51,290 nucleotides of DNA. Source: Kiritimatiellota bacterium. GTDB taxonomy: Bacteria > Verrucomicrobiota > Lentisphaeria > Oligosphaerales > JAADHN01. The stretch spans positions 1 through 51,290 of the forward strand of contig JAADHN010000052.1 of assembly GCA_013151865.1 (NCBI GenBank), written 5' to 3'. Position numbers and translations under genes: made by a program. The notes beneath the pieces were generated by a model. It worked only from the letters and a program-made list of their open reading frames with translations, did no database searches and was not told the origin of the DNA. Below are positions 27,549 through 37,610 of the stretch, piece after piece (positions within the stretch are counted from its first letter, which is position 1; every line of letters starts with the position of its first letter).

Positions 27549-28448
27549 TCACGAAAGCCCCAAGAGTTTCACGGCATTCTCACGGGCGACCTTGTTGAAG
27601 ACCTGCGGCGCAATCTTCTCCGCGTCCCGCCATTCAACCAAGAGGTCGACCAAAGGAAAGGCCGTCCCGAAACCGCAGATGTCGGTACCGAAGAGCAGTC
27701 GGTCCTGGAACTCGGTCAGGAAATTGGGACCGTACTCCGGATCACGCGCCAAAGCGTGCCAACCGTTGTAGTCGGACAGGTCGCCGTACAAGTTCGGGTA
27801 GCGACGGAAGAGTTTGGGCACGACGCCCTCCTCCGCGATGGCCCCGACGGGCCGCCGCCCAACCTGTCCGCCGCCCGGCCGAAAGACATAGCCACGCTCA
27901 GCAGGCGTATCGAGCCGGCCGATCTCACTCCAAAACACGGGGCCGTGCCCAAGTAAGATCAGGTCCGGGAAGCGCTGCAGCGAATGTTCGAGTTGCGGCA
28001 ACCCCGGATCGTCATACAACCCGAAGTCCCCGCCGACTTGGTCGGACCCATCGAAAATCACGGGGAGTCCCACGGCCTCTGCGTGCTTGAAAAGGTTCTG
28101 AACAAAAGGATTCATGATCGGCATGTTCAACATGACCTCCCCGAGGCCTTTGCACCCCTGGTCGCGGTAGTAGCGCAGCAGCCGGTCGAGGGGCGCATCC
28201 GTCGAGTTGGTCAAGGCCCTTGGATCGATATTGCAGAACGGTATAAAACGGTCCGGATACCGTTCAGCCATTTCGAGGATGTCTTCGTTGGCCTGGGGAA
28301 GGTAAATCTCGGGGCTGACAATCGGCAGCAGCACGCCTTTCTCGATCCCGGCCGCATCGTAACGTTCGAGCACCTGCTCGGGTGTGCAGAACTTTACGGG
28401 CCACGGCGGTGACCGCCGGTAGGCGTGCGCATGAATGTCAATGAACAT
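27549..28448 (-). CDS. Amidohydrolase-2 family metal-dependent hydrolase/decarboxylase
   Basis: 299 residues. It starts with the metal motif 'FIDIHAHA' (H6-x-H8) and continues with 'YPDRFIPFCNIDPRA', 'CKGLGEVMLNMPIMNPFVQ', 'ILLGHGPVFWSEIG' and the final Asp in 'RLLFGTDICGFG'. This is the layout of the amidohydrolase-2 (ACMSD-like) family of TIM-barrel enzymes, which includes lactonases and decarboxylases. The substrate is unknown. It is read toward the heparinase-like gene, which starts 110 bases downstream, so the two could be co-transcribed. Confidence 0.87.
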   Translation of the reverse strand: MFIDIHAHAYRRSPPWPVKFCTPEQVLERYDAAGIEKGVLLPIVSPEIYLPQANEDILEMAERYPDRFIPFCNIDPRALTNSTDAPLDRLLRYYRDQGCKGLGEVMLNMPIMNPFVQNLFKHAEAVGLPVIFDGSDQVGGDFGLYDDPGLPQLEHSLQRFPDLILLGHGPVFWSEIGRLDTPAERGYVFRPGGGQVGRRPVGAIAEEGVVPKLFRRYPNLYGDLSDYNGWHALARDPEYGPNFLTEFQDRLLFGTDICGFGTAFPLVDLLVEWRDAEKIAPQVFNKVARENAVKLLGLS

Positions 28449-28642
28449 CGTGCATCCCTTTCGAGTCCCCGAGAACCACGGGCCGCGCCGGCAACGGACA
28501 CGCGACCAACCGACATCGACGCGGCAACTGTCTCTGTTTCAGTTCACTGTACGCCGATCTTACCCCCATGCAACCGCCGCGTCTCGAACTGCGGGGAAAC
28601 GTGCTCCCACGGCAAGGCGGACCCGCGCTGCGAAGGATGGGG

Positions 28643-31600
28643 TCACGGCTCGGGGGGCAAGCGGCTCAAGTTCCGAATGAGGTCGGGAGCGAGCACCCGG
28701 TCGTAGATGCGGACTTCGTCCACGAGTCCCCCGAGGTACGCAGTCCCGTCACGTACGCCGATGGCCAAGCGGCTTTTGAGCGGTGGAATCCGGCTCCCAG
28801 GCGGCGTATGCCCCGCCCTGACCTTCTTGCCGTCGAGATAGATGACCAATTCGCCGGTCTCCCCGTCGAAAGTCCCGGCGACATGCGTCCAGACCCCCGC
28901 TTTGACGATGCGCGGCGACCCCGCGCCGGCCCATCGGTGCTCGTCCGTCTGCACGTTGAACACAATGCTGTACGGCGCTTTTGTGTCCACCACCATCAAA
29001 CGAAAGTATTGCGGGCGCTCGAAGATCCCGGTCGCCCCCTTCGTTTGAAAAGGGTCGAGTTTGATCCAGGCCGCAAGCGTGACGGCGTCGCGAATGACCA
29101 AGTGCGCCTTCCAGGGGATGAAGGCGCAAGATTCCTCGGCAGCGGCACATGCCAGGGCCCGACCGAGGACTCCCGGCTTCAGACTCGCGTCCGCGCTCAG
29201 AATTGCCGGGAAATCGTGTCCGGACACGTCCGGTACGCGCCGGGGCCGGTCGGGAACGATATCGTCGAACGTCCAATGGCCGAGCAGGTGCTTTCGGGCC
29301 TCGCGCTCGCTCGTGATCACAAAGCGGCGCTTGAACTCATGCATTCGGACCGCCTGTTCCGGCGTGATGCGGGGAATGTCGGGGCCTTTCATGGGAGGCT
29401 TCAAGGCGAGAGGTTCCGTCCCGGCCCAAGCCGCAATGCCCGGATCCTCAGCCTGGGACCACGCGGAGCACGTTTGCAGAGGATAGTTGCACATACACCC
29501 CTGGGAGAAGTTCGGTGCATTCAACAGGCCGCCGGCAGGCACGAGACTGGCGCTGCACCCCGAGCGCATGTTCCGTAAGTAGTTCCGGTTGCCCGTATCC
29601 AGTTCCACGTAGCACACGGTTTTGTCCCGAATGAATGCCAAATTCGGTCCGGCCACCCCGTAGTTACAGCCGCCGCGACGGAACAGAGGGACGGCGCGCG
29701 TCATTTTGCCTGTTCGCAAGTCGAAAACGCGTGCGCTCTGGTCCATGAAAACGTCGCGGTCGACCATCACGGGCTGAGTGCCCACATCCGCACTGCGCCA
29801 CAGTTCCTTGCCGGACGTACCGTTGAAGGCAACGGTGCGGTTCTCCCTGCCGGCCAGCAGGATGTCGTGGCGGGCACTGTAGGCCAGCCAGTCGTCCCGT
29901 CCGCGCAAGCTGAGCCAAGCGCCGATGCCGTACACGCGGTAGGGACTCTCCACGCGACGCGTCCAAAGCACGGCCCCGGTGCGGGCGTCGAGGGCGAGAA
30001 TGCCGGATGCAACTTTCGACGGCGGCCGACCGCGACGCTGAGCCAAGTCCGTCTGCACCGGAGAAATCGAGTCGACGCAGAACACACGGTCGCGCCCGAG
30101 AGCCACCGCTTTGACGTTGAAACGATTCTCGGCGCGGCGTACCCAGCGCACGGTGCCGGCGGCACGATCCGCACAAACCAACACTCCCGCTTCCCAAACC
30201 GGTTTCCCCTCAGCGTCGGCCGCCGCGCTCGACGCGGGGATGACCACCGAATCGTCCCCCACAAATACCCCGCGGCCGATCAGGTCGGGCGTTTTCTTGT
30301 CCGCCGTTCGGAGGTCGATACTGCGGAGTTCGCGGCCCGTGGCAGGATCGAGAACACGACAATGGTGTTTGTCCACCACATAAACGCCGTCGGACATTGA
30401 GGCGTATCGTATCACCTTGCCACCGCTCGCAACCCATGACCACTCGTAACTGCCGTCGCGCAGCCAAGGCCACGTCGGGGTCCGGCGAAGCACCTGCTTC
30501 CTCCACTGGACGAGCCCGGTGTAGGCATCGTACGCCACCAGTGTCCCGCTGAACTGCTGCAACGCATAGACGCGCCCGTCGCATACTTGGGGTTTGACGC
30601 CGCCGCCATAATCGTGGACCTTGAAGAAGCCGTAATCCGGACCCTCGCCGAACCAGAGGGGCGCCAGAGGGGTTTTGACCAGAGTATCCCGCGAAAAATA
30701 GGTTCGGGCCGCATCCCCGGACTCGTGCGTCCAGTCGGCCGCGCCCGGAAGAGGACCGGGGCGGAGCACCAGCACGGCCCCGGGCAAACGCTCGACCCGG
30801 GCCTGCGACAACCGCGCGGACTTTGCAACGTCCGCGAACTCCGCACAAGGCGCTTCCGAACCGATAAAGGCCAGCATTCCCCCAAATGGATGCACGCTTC
30901 GCCACAGCCGCCGCAGCGCGTCGATGCCGGGAGGGGGCAGTCGGGTGCCGTCGATCAAGAGCGCATCGGCCAAATACGCGGGAAGCGGGAATTCGAGCGC
31001 TGTCCCCTTCCACACCTCGATCCGTTTTCCGTACAATGCGTTGCTGCCAAACACATCCCGCAACGCATCCGCGCGGGCGGGGTCGCCTGCAACGCCGAGA
31101 ACTCGCCGCAACGAGTCCTGCAAGAACGCAGCGCACAAACTGCCGTCGGCCGCCCCAAGCACTACTGCGAACCCCTTGCGTTTCGGCATCCGTTCGAGCA
31201 GCCCTTTCAAACGGGCGACGGCGGCGCCGCTCTCGGGCAGCGGCCGCGACGTCGGTTGCCGGATCGGGGACTGTTTCGGAGCGGCCGTGGCGTCTCCGAA
31301 ACAAAGGAGCCTGCCGTCTTTCAGAACCACGAACAGGCGGTCCGCAGCGGCAACCATCGAGGTGGGCCGGGCCGGAAGTTCGTGGGTCCAATCCACGCGT
31401 GCGTTGCGTTTGTCCTCAGTAAGCTGCAGCACGAGCAAGGTGTTTCCAGCGTGGCCGTAGAGGCGGTTGCCGGCCTTAATGAACAGCCTCGACGGAGCGG
31501 CGTTGTGGCGCGTCGGAGTCCGGAAAAGCAGGGGAACATCCCAGCGTAACGGCTTGAGCGGATAGTTGGCCTGTTGGGCGTCGTACTCCGATAGAGCGGC

Positions 31601-32713
31601 GCCGGCGAGGTCATACCCGTAGAGAACACCGCGTTGAAATCCGTAGACCGCCAGCCCGTCGAACACGGAAAAGGCATCGCATCCCGGAAAAAACTTGTAC
31701 CGGTGGTACGGCCCTTCGTACAGGTCCATCCGTTTCAGATCAAAAGCGTCCGGAGCATTCTTACCCGCGCTGAGCCACTTGCTGCCCACTTCGCGAAAAT
31801 CCACCAGGCTGACCACACCATCGCGCCCCACGAAGGCATAGTCACCGCCAAGCGCCACGCGACAGTCGCCGTTGCGATAGCCTTGGACATAGTAAATCAA
31901 TTCACCATTCGCCTTTTTCAGGCCCATGGGTTGCGACCGCCCGGTGGCAAGCACCAATCGGTCCCCCTTCATCGATAAGTATCCGACCGGAGAAATGCCG
32001 GCGTCGAAGCGCGCATTGTGGTCGATCCGAGCCTTGGCGAGGTAGTTCAGGCGATCATTTCGCCAAACAAGCTTGCCGTCGGCGATTCTCAATGCGTACA
32101 CGAATACGCCCACAGTCGGCCACATGCCACTGGCAAAGTAGACCACACCGGCATCGTCGTCGACCACAGCACCGCCGCGCACCGGCCACATCGAGATCAG
32201 GCGATTGTTGCCGAGCAGGTGCAGGTCCGGACGGTCTTCCGGAAACGCCCGGAACTTCCATCGCAACGCACCAGTCGCGACATCGAGACAATAAAACCGT
32301 CCGTCGTCCGACCCGAACACAATACGGTCGCGCCAGACTGCGGGGGCGAGACGCACCGGGGCGTTCGAATAGAAACACCACAACTCCTCGCCGGAGGCGA
32401 CGTCGAAAGCCCGAACCGAACCGTCCGCCGGCGAACCGAGGAACAGGCGGTTGCCGGCGACCACCGGTTCGTATGAAGCGTCGAATTGCAGTCGGGCCGT
32501 AAATGGAAACGCCGGTTCGAAAACGGGAAAACGACGCTCCCAGTGCAGAGCGAGTTTTGCCGGCAACGCCTGCTCCGAGCGCGCTGAGCGCGTGGCGTCG
32601 TGCCGCCAAGTCGGCCAATCGGCGGCACACAGCGACACGCCCCCCACACGGCAGAACACGAAAACAGTCACAACACGGAAAACCAGGTGCAATCGCGATT
32701 GGGTTCCGAACAT
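28643..32713 (-). CDS. Giant exported protein: PQQ-type propeller, methyltransferase-like segment, second propeller, LamG
   Basis: 1,356 residues from the ATG at 32713, 9 bases after a GGAG; an upstream frame is open. A signal peptide ('VVTVFVFCRVGGVSLCAA') precedes 'DWPTWRHDATRSA', the usual start of PQQ/BamB-type propellers. Blades follow with 'GSVRAFDVASGEELWCF' and 'GRFYCLDVATGALRWKF'. Residues about 511-620 resemble a degraded class I methyltransferase ('FAVVLGAADGSLCAAFL', 'ALLIDGTRLPPPGIDALRRLW'). A second propeller runs from about 655 to 1090 ('ADWTHESGDAARTYFSRD', 'GILALDARTGAVLWTRRV'). The C-terminal 210 residues form a LamG/concanavalin-like domain ('LLGHWTFDD', 'AAWIKLDPF', 'LVDEVRIYDRVL'). 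It probably binds carbohydrate or cofactors at the surface; no catalytic activity can be assigned. Confidence 0.85.
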   Translation of the reverse strand: MFGTQSRLHLVFRVVTVFVFCRVGGVSLCAADWPTWRHDATRSARSEQALPAKLALHWERRFPVFEPAFPFTARLQFDASYEPVVAGNRLFLGSPADGSVRAFDVASGEELWCFYSNAPVRLAPAVWRDRIVFGSDDGRFYCLDVATGALRWKFRAFPEDRPDLHLLGNNRLISMWPVRGGAVVDDDAGVVYFASGMWPTVGVFVYALRIADGKLVWRNDRLNYLAKARIDHNARFDAGISPVGYLSMKGDRLVLATGRSQPMGLKKANGELIYYVQGYRNGDCRVALGGDYAFVGRDGVVSLVDFREVGSKWLSAGKNAPDAFDLKRMDLYEGPYHRYKFFPGCDAFSVFDGLAVYGFQRGVLYGYDLAGAALSEYDAQQANYPLKPLRWDVPLLFRTPTRHNAAPSRLFIKAGNRLYGHAGNTLLVLQLTEDKRNARVDWTHELPARPTSMVAAADRLFVVLKDGRLLCFGDATAAPKQSPIRQPTSRPLPESGAAVARLKGLLERMPKRKGFAVVLGAADGSLCAAFLQDSLRRVLGVAGDPARADALRDVFGSNALYGKRIEVWKGTALEFPLPAYLADALLIDGTRLPPPGIDALRRLWRSVHPFGGMLAFIGSEAPCAEFADVAKSARLSQARVERLPGAVLVLRPGPLPGAADWTHESGDAARTYFSRDTLVKTPLAPLWFGEGPDYGFFKVHDYGGGVKPQVCDGRVYALQQFSGTLVAYDAYTGLVQWRKQVLRRTPTWPWLRDGSYEWSWVASGGKVIRYASMSDGVYVVDKHHCRVLDPATGRELRSIDLRTADKKTPDLIGRGVFVGDDSVVIPASSAAADAEGKPVWEAGVLVCADRAAGTVRWVRRAENRFNVKAVALGRDRVFCVDSISPVQTDLAQRRGRPPSKVASGILALDARTGAVLWTRRVESPYRVYGIGAWLSLRGRDDWLAYSARHDILLAGRENRTVAFNGTSGKELWRSADVGTQPVMVDRDVFMDQSARVFDLRTGKMTRAVPLFRRGGCNYGVAGPNLAFIRDKTVCYVELDTGNRNYLRNMRSGCSASLVPAGGLLNAPNFSQGCMCNYPLQTCSAWSQAEDPGIAAWAGTEPLALKPPMKGPDIPRITPEQAVRMHEFKRRFVITSEREARKHLLGHWTFDDIVPDRPRRVPDVSGHDFPAILSADASLKPGVLGRALACAAAEESCAFIPWKAHLVIRDAVTLAAWIKLDPFQTKGATGIFERPQYFRLMVVDTKAPYSIVFNVQTDEHRWAGAGSPRIVKAGVWTHVAGTFDGETGELVIYLDGKKVRAGHTPPGSRIPPLKSRLAIGVRDGTAYLGGLVDEVRIYDRVLAPDLIRNLSRLPPEP

Positions 32714-33022
32714 GGCACCATGCTCCATCATTGAATGGACACATCGGGGATCGCCTCCGCCGGCTGCGTCCGTCGCGACAGCGACGCCTCCCGACGCGAG
32801 CCTTGCCGCTTTCGGGAGGATTGCGGACCCGACACGGGGCACGCCAGAACGCCGGAATCAAATCTGCCGGACGTCGACGCGACATGCTGGACCCCGGGCG
32901 CTGCCCTGAGTGTACTGAATGACTTGCACAACAAACTGTGAGGACCACGCCCCCCTGAACGACGGAACGGATCTACACCTGAAACGACCTGACGTCCGGC
33001 CCATCAGAGGCTCTGAACACTC
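32714..33022. other. Intergenic region, 309 bases
   Basis: It separates the MFS transporter stop from the start of the PQQ/LamG gene, both minus-strand. No gene, terminator with T-run or clear promoter was recognised. Confidence 0.45.
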
Positions 33023-34174
33023 TCACTTGGCCCGCAAAAAGATTGCCGCAAGCAGGAGCGGCAGCATCGCCACTCCCGCCAACGCCCAGTGCATGGACGA
33101 GTACTCCGCAACTACCCCCATGGCCCACGGCACGATCATCCCGCCGGCGTTCCCCGAGGCCGCGTAAGCCGAAAACATGGCCGCCCCGCCGCCGGGAAAA
33201 CGACCTGCCGCCAAGGCCAATGTCGTGGGCCACAATGTACCGACGGCGAGACCGAACACCACGCCGCTGCAGACGGAAACCAAAGGATGGCCGGGACGGC
33301 TTGTGACCAGAATGAGTACGGAACAGAAAAGGGCGGCCCCAATCACCAGACGCTCCGGGGTTACGGTCCGGGCCAAGCGGGCGCCGAGCAAGCGCCCTCC
33401 GGCCATCGCCATACTGAACAACAACAGAATCACCGGCGCCATGCTACGCGACCAACCCAGTGTACGCTCGGCATACGCGGGGAGCCATTGGGCGGGGCCC
33501 AGTTCCGTCCCCCCACAAAACAGCATGGCAAGAACCAGAAGATAGAAGTCGCCGCGGCGCAGCAGCCCCCGCAACGGAACATACGTCGCCCGGACGGACG
33601 GTGGAGCGTGAGCAACCGGCGATAAGGCCAAAGCCCCAAACGCGACCACCGACGGCACGGCGCCCACCGCAAACACCGTCCGCCAAGAGAAGTGATTTCC
33701 CAGCAACAACATAGCCACCGCGACCATCCCCGCTGCCCCGATACAATAGAAGGCGTGCAACAGGTTCATGGCCCGGGTCTTCTCGTCCGGCCGTAGCGCA
33801 CACACAAAGGGGCTCAGCAGAGCGTCCAGGATCCCGCCCCCGAAGCCGGCCGCAAACGCGGCGCCGAGCAAGGCCGGATAGGCCGGCGCCATTGCAATCC
33901 CGCCGAGACCGCAGGCCTGCCCGACTGCACCAAGCAGCAGGAACGGCTTCATGCCAAAACGGTCGCTAAGCGGCCCGGAAACGCAGATACCGAGAACGAG
34001 ACCGAAAAACATCGCACCGGCCAAGAGCCCCATCCGGGCTTCCCCGAGCCCGAAAGTGTCGGCGATACCCGTGAGACAGACCGGCCCACTGTTGACCGCT
34101 GCAGCCAGCGATACCATCCCGAAGTAACTGGCGAGAATCGCGAAACCGTCGTTTCGTGAATGCTTCCGCAGCAA
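33023..34174 (-). CDS. MFS transporter (FucP/sugar-type)
   Basis: 383 residues with about twelve hydrophobic segments. The start is TTG at 34174, with GGGAG about 8 bases upstream; the first internal ATG would remove most of helix 1. The MFS loop 2-3 motif is seen in 'GPLSDRFGMKPFLL', and the half-repeat in 'GARLARTVTPERLVIG'. Family relatives import sugars or small metabolites by proton or sodium symport. The substrate is not assignable, but genes for glycan breakdown around it support a sugar or sugar-acid role by inference. The response regulator gene ends 49 bases downstream of neither partner's coding end: it lies just upstream on the same strand, so co-transcription is possible. Confidence 0.85.
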   Translation of the reverse strand: MLRKHSRNDGFAILASYFGMVSLAAAVNSGPVCLTGIADTFGLGEARMGLLAGAMFFGLVLGICVSGPLSDRFGMKPFLLLGAVGQACGLGGIAMAPAYPALLGAAFAAGFGGGILDALLSPFVCALRPDEKTRAMNLLHAFYCIGAAGMVAVAMLLLGNHFSWRTVFAVGAVPSVVAFGALALSPVAHAPPSVRATYVPLRGLLRRGDFYLLVLAMLFCGGTELGPAQWLPAYAERTLGWSRSMAPVILLLFSMAMAGGRLLGARLARTVTPERLVIGAALFCSVLILVTSRPGHPLVSVCSGVVFGLAVGTLWPTTLALAAGRFPGGGAAMFSAYAASGNAGGMIVPWAMGVVAEYSSMHWALAGVAMLPLLLAAIFLRAK

Positions 34175-34223
34175 CCCCTTTCTCCCGTTGCCCCACCGCC
34201 GCCGCGGTCACGCCGAACTGCCT

Positions 34224-34625
34224 TCACTCCACAGACTTTTCCAAGAGTCCGGTCACTTTCTCCCTTAGCACATCGAAATCGACCGGTTTCTCCAAAAAAT
34301 CCGCCGCAGGCAACCAAGCGTCGTCGATATCTTCAGCGCTGAACCCGAGCGGAAACCGAGCGTTCACCGCCGTCAACAGCAGAATCGGCACGCTCTGCAG
34401 ACTCGGCTGAGAGTTGTGGATCTTCCGAGCCAAACGAAAACCGCCCGAAGGGTCTTCGGGAAACATGACGTCAAGGATGACCAAATCGGGGCGGCGCTCT
34501 TTCATCAAGGGGATCACTTTGGCCGGTTCCGACACGATTTGGACTTCGTGATTGTCCGCGCCGAGGACAGTGGCAACGGCTTCGGTAAAGTCCAGATCGT
34601 CTTCCACCATGAGGATGTAGGCCAT
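34224..34625 (-). CDS. Single-domain response regulator
   Basis: 133 residues from the ATG at 34625, which has AAAGGAGAG directly before it. The receiver domain is complete: E8-D9-D10 acidic pocket, phospho-acceptor D52 in 'LVILDVMFP', Thr in 'LLLTAVNA', Lys in 'FLEKPVDF'. No output domain follows, so it would act like CheY or Spo0F by protein contact or phosphorelay. The sensor kinase gene lies 261 bases upstream on the same strand, the likely partner. The MFS transporter follows 49 bases downstream. Confidence 0.92.
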   Translation of the reverse strand: MAYILMVEDDLDFTEAVATVLGADNHEVQIVSEPAKVIPLMKERRPDLVILDVMFPEDPSGGFRLARKIHNSQPSLQSVPILLLTAVNARFPLGFSAEDIDDAWLPAADFLEKPVDFDVLREKVTGLLEKSVE

Positions 34626-34886
34626 GATTCTCTCCTTTCTTGAGGATGTGTGTTCACGGAAGTCTTGAGGGAGCAAGCGGGGGGAACGCCGCAACGCCGA
34701 CCGCTTCGGCACGATGCTCGTCCACCCTGACGAAAGGAGCTTGTGCCCCGTTGGGCCCTGCATCGTTTGCCGGCGGTCTGTTGTCGCTACACTCGGCACT
34801 CCTTCCGAAAAACAATGAGGGCTCGCCCGAAAGCGCACTCGGCCGCGAATCCATCTGGGACGCACTCGCTCCAGCGATCTCCGGCT

Positions 34887-36350
34887 TCAGGCAACGTCCG
34901 GACCGTTCCAGCGCACATCCACGGGTACTGCCGGAAAGTATACACGAAAAGTTGTGCCTTTTCCCGGCGCACTCTGCACTTGAATGCGCGCCCGTAAGCA
35001 CTGAGCGGCCTCCTTCAGGATTGCCAAGCCCAGTCCGGACGAGTATGGGTTGAGACGGACGGCTTCGTCGGTTCGGTAGTGGGCGTCGAAGATCAAAGGG
35101 AGTTTGGCCGCGGGAATGCCGATGCCCTCGTCCGTCACGCTCAGGAAGACCTCGCCGTCGGGGGTGAGGCCGCACGCAACGCCGACCCTGCCACCGGGCT
35201 TGGAATAAGCCGCTGCATTACTCAGCAGGTTTTGGATCAACATTTGCAAGTGCCCGGGGGCGCCCCGAACCTGAACGGGCTCGACAGAAAGATCGAGTTT
35301 CAGTTCCCGCTCCCGGAAAAGGGGTTCAAACTGTGCGGCGGCCCGGCGAAGGGCCGCATCCAGGGCAAGCGTTTTGTCGGGGGGCGGCGCCTGAGCCGCC
35401 GAGTTGAGGTTCGCGAGTTGAAGCATTTCCTGGATTTCGTGGGCCAGTCGCTCACAGCGAACGGCAATCTTCTCGATCACGCCACGCGCTTTCGGAGTCA
35501 AGTCGCCGCAGTATCCTTTGAGCAGAAGTTGTGCATTGGCGCTGATGGCGGCAAACGGCGACTTCAGCTCATGCGTCGTTCGCAGCATGTGCTCGGTCCG
35601 CTCCTGTTGAGCCCGACGCAACTGAGCGTTGGTTTCGACGAGCCGGCGCTCACCGGAACGGACCAGGCGTGCCAAGTGGGAAACCAACCCCCAAGCGACG
35701 AACCACACCAGCACGGTGCCCGCAACGTTAATCCCACGGGCAAAAACACAAGGATCTGGAGCGCCAAAACCGCTCACGCCATCGAAAACCGATTGCGACT
35801 CCACAAGCCCGTAGGCTTCTGCCAAGCGGAGCCCCAGATACAATCCGGCTGCGCAAAACGTTACCCCCAAACTGAGCGAACTTCGGAAGAATATGCAAGC
35901 CAAAATGATGTGAAACAAATAGACAAAAGGGAGCCAGACAATGCCTGCGCCCACAAAATGAATGGCCGCGGTCAGGACAGTGAGGTCAACCAGAATCTGC
36001 CCCCAGAGATTCAATTCGACTCGACGCCGACTCAGTCGACAGGAGGTCCGTTGAACCAGGCTCGGGTGAAACATCAGATTCGCGAGGGTAAGAACGCCTG
36101 CCGTCAGAAACAGCCAAGCACTGAGCGGTCTGAGGCCGGTCCAGTTTCGGACAGCGGGAATATCGACCACCCCCCCAAGGGCCAAAAAAGTCGCCACGAC
36201 AATCCAACGAAGCCGGCAGAACCAAAGCGCATTGGCCTCGAGCAATTCCCGCGCCAGTTCCTCGGACGCTGCCGGATCCAGTGGACCCGACTCATCGCCG
36301 TTGAGCGGCACATCGTATGAGACCGGATCGCATTGTGGGCCGTTTTCCAT
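34887..36350 (-). CDS. Membrane sensor histidine kinase
   Basis: 487 residues from the ATG at 36350, preceded by GGGGAG. About six membrane helices lie between residues 55 and 240. A short coiled coil leads to the HisKA domain with H260 in 'THELKSPFAAISANAQLL', and the HATPase domain follows with N-box 'QNLLSNAAAYSKPGG', G1 'DEGIGIP' and G2 'GLGLAIL'. It should autophosphorylate and pass phosphate to the single-domain regulator downstream. No extracytoplasmic sensor domain is recognised; the signal may be sensed inside the membrane. Close placement next to the nqr operon hints at control linked to respiration or sodium, which is inference. Confidence 0.92.
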   Translation of the reverse strand: MENGPQCDPVSYDVPLNGDESGPLDPAASEELARELLEANALWFCRLRWIVVATFLALGGVVDIPAVRNWTGLRPLSAWLFLTAGVLTLANLMFHPSLVQRTSCRLSRRRVELNLWGQILVDLTVLTAAIHFVGAGIVWLPFVYLFHIILACIFFRSSLSLGVTFCAAGLYLGLRLAEAYGLVESQSVFDGVSGFGAPDPCVFARGINVAGTVLVWFVAWGLVSHLARLVRSGERRLVETNAQLRRAQQERTEHMLRTTHELKSPFAAISANAQLLLKGYCGDLTPKARGVIEKIAVRCERLAHEIQEMLQLANLNSAAQAPPPDKTLALDAALRRAAAQFEPLFRERELKLDLSVEPVQVRGAPGHLQMLIQNLLSNAAAYSKPGGRVGVACGLTPDGEVFLSVTDEGIGIPAAKLPLIFDAHYRTDEAVRLNPYSSGLGLAILKEAAQCLRARIQVQSAPGKGTTFRVYFPAVPVDVRWNGPDVA

Positions 36351-36512
36351 TCGCTCCCCTGCCAGAGAATCAAGGAGCATCGCAGAACTCTTGGGACGAA
36401 TTTACGGAGGCCGGGCGTTCCAAATCGTCGCGCGGCGGAACTCCGCCAGCACCCCCGTCTCCGACGGTGCTTCGGATCCGCCGTGATGACGCCGTGTCGG
36501 AGCGACGGCCCC

Positions 36513-37610
36513 TCAAAACTTGTCGTAAAAAACGTCCTGCTCCGCTAACCCTTTGGCCGCCAAGACTTGGGTAACAGCCTCGATCATGGGCGGCGGTCCG
36601 CATAGAAACGCCTGTCGCCGTGTGCCGTCCTGCTTCAAGTATCTGTCCACTGCCAGATGGATAAAACCGGTTTCACCGTCCCAGCTCTCGCCGGGTTCGA
36701 GGGGGTCGGACAACGCATAGATCACCCGGAGGTTCGGGTGATCCGCGGCCAGGGCACGAAATTCGTCATAATAAAAAATGTCTCGCGGCCCGCGGCACCC
36801 GAAGAACATAAAGCAGGAACGTTCCGGCCATCGTGCGCAGATCGAATACACCAAGTTCTTGATCGGCGCCATGCCGACACCGCCGCCAACACAGACAACC
36901 TCCACTTCCGGATCTTCGCTGAGCGCAAACTCGCCGTACGGTCCCGTAAAGGTCACCGCGTCACCCTTTTGCAGACCGTGCAAATAGGTCGAGCCAATCC
37001 CTCCCGGCACCAAACGCACGTTGAGTTCCACCTTGTCGCGAACCAGGTAAGAGGGCGAACTGATCGAATAGGCCCGGTACTCGCTGCCGTCCGGCGTCGG
37101 CGCCTCGATCTGCACGTATTGGCCGGGACGGGCCTCGATCTCGGGCGGCTCTCGCAACGCCAGAGTAATCTCCTTGATATCGTAGGTCAATTCCCGGGTA
37201 CTCTCGACGACGGCCTGGAACAGCTTGACGTTGAGGTACTCTTCCGGAACCACTATTTCAAGGTCCTCCCGAACCTTGACTTGGCAGGCAAGGCGCACAC
37301 CGGAACGAGATTCGCGACGCGTGAGGTATGGCGTTTCCGTCGGAAGGACCGGACCGCCACCCGAAACCACCCGGACCTTACAGTATCCGCAGGATCCTTT
37401 GCCCCCACACGCGGACGGAATGTAAATCTCATTCTCAAACAAGGCGCTGAGCAGGCTCTGGCCGCCTTCCACCTCGAGCACGCGCTCTTGGCGGTTGATG
37501 TCGATCTGACAAACACCGTAGTTGATCAGCACCTTTTCGGCAAAGGTCAACACGCCCGCCAGCGCAGCGAAAAGCCCCGCAAGAACCAGACTGGAAACGA
37601 CGATGCTCAT
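36513..37610 (-). CDS. nqrF: Na+-translocating NADH:quinone reductase subunit F
   Basis: 365 residues from the ATG at 37610, preceded by GGAGCGATCC. One N-terminal membrane helix ('SSLVLAGLFAALAGVLTF') is followed by a 2Fe-2S ferredoxin domain with Cys in 'ACGGKGSCGYCKV' and 'LACQV'. The FAD domain shows 'YRAYSISSPS', the NADH domain 'VVCVGGGVGMAPIKNLVY', and the end is 'QDVFYDKF'. NqrF takes electrons from NADH and passes them to the membrane subunits. It is the last gene of the operon. Its ATG overlaps the stop of the small ORF at 37607-37804. Confidence 0.96.
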   Translation of the reverse strand: MSIVVSSLVLAGLFAALAGVLTFAEKVLINYGVCQIDINRQERVLEVEGGQSLLSALFENEIYIPSACGGKGSCGYCKVRVVSGGGPVLPTETPYLTRRESRSGVRLACQVKVREDLEIVVPEEYLNVKLFQAVVESTRELTYDIKEITLALREPPEIEARPGQYVQIEAPTPDGSEYRAYSISSPSYLVRDKVELNVRLVPGGIGSTYLHGLQKGDAVTFTGPYGEFALSEDPEVEVVCVGGGVGMAPIKNLVYSICARWPERSCFMFFGCRGPRDIFYYDEFRALAADHPNLRVIYALSDPLEPGESWDGETGFIHLAVDRYLKQDGTRRQAFLCGPPPMIEAVTQVLAAKGLAEQDVFYDKF

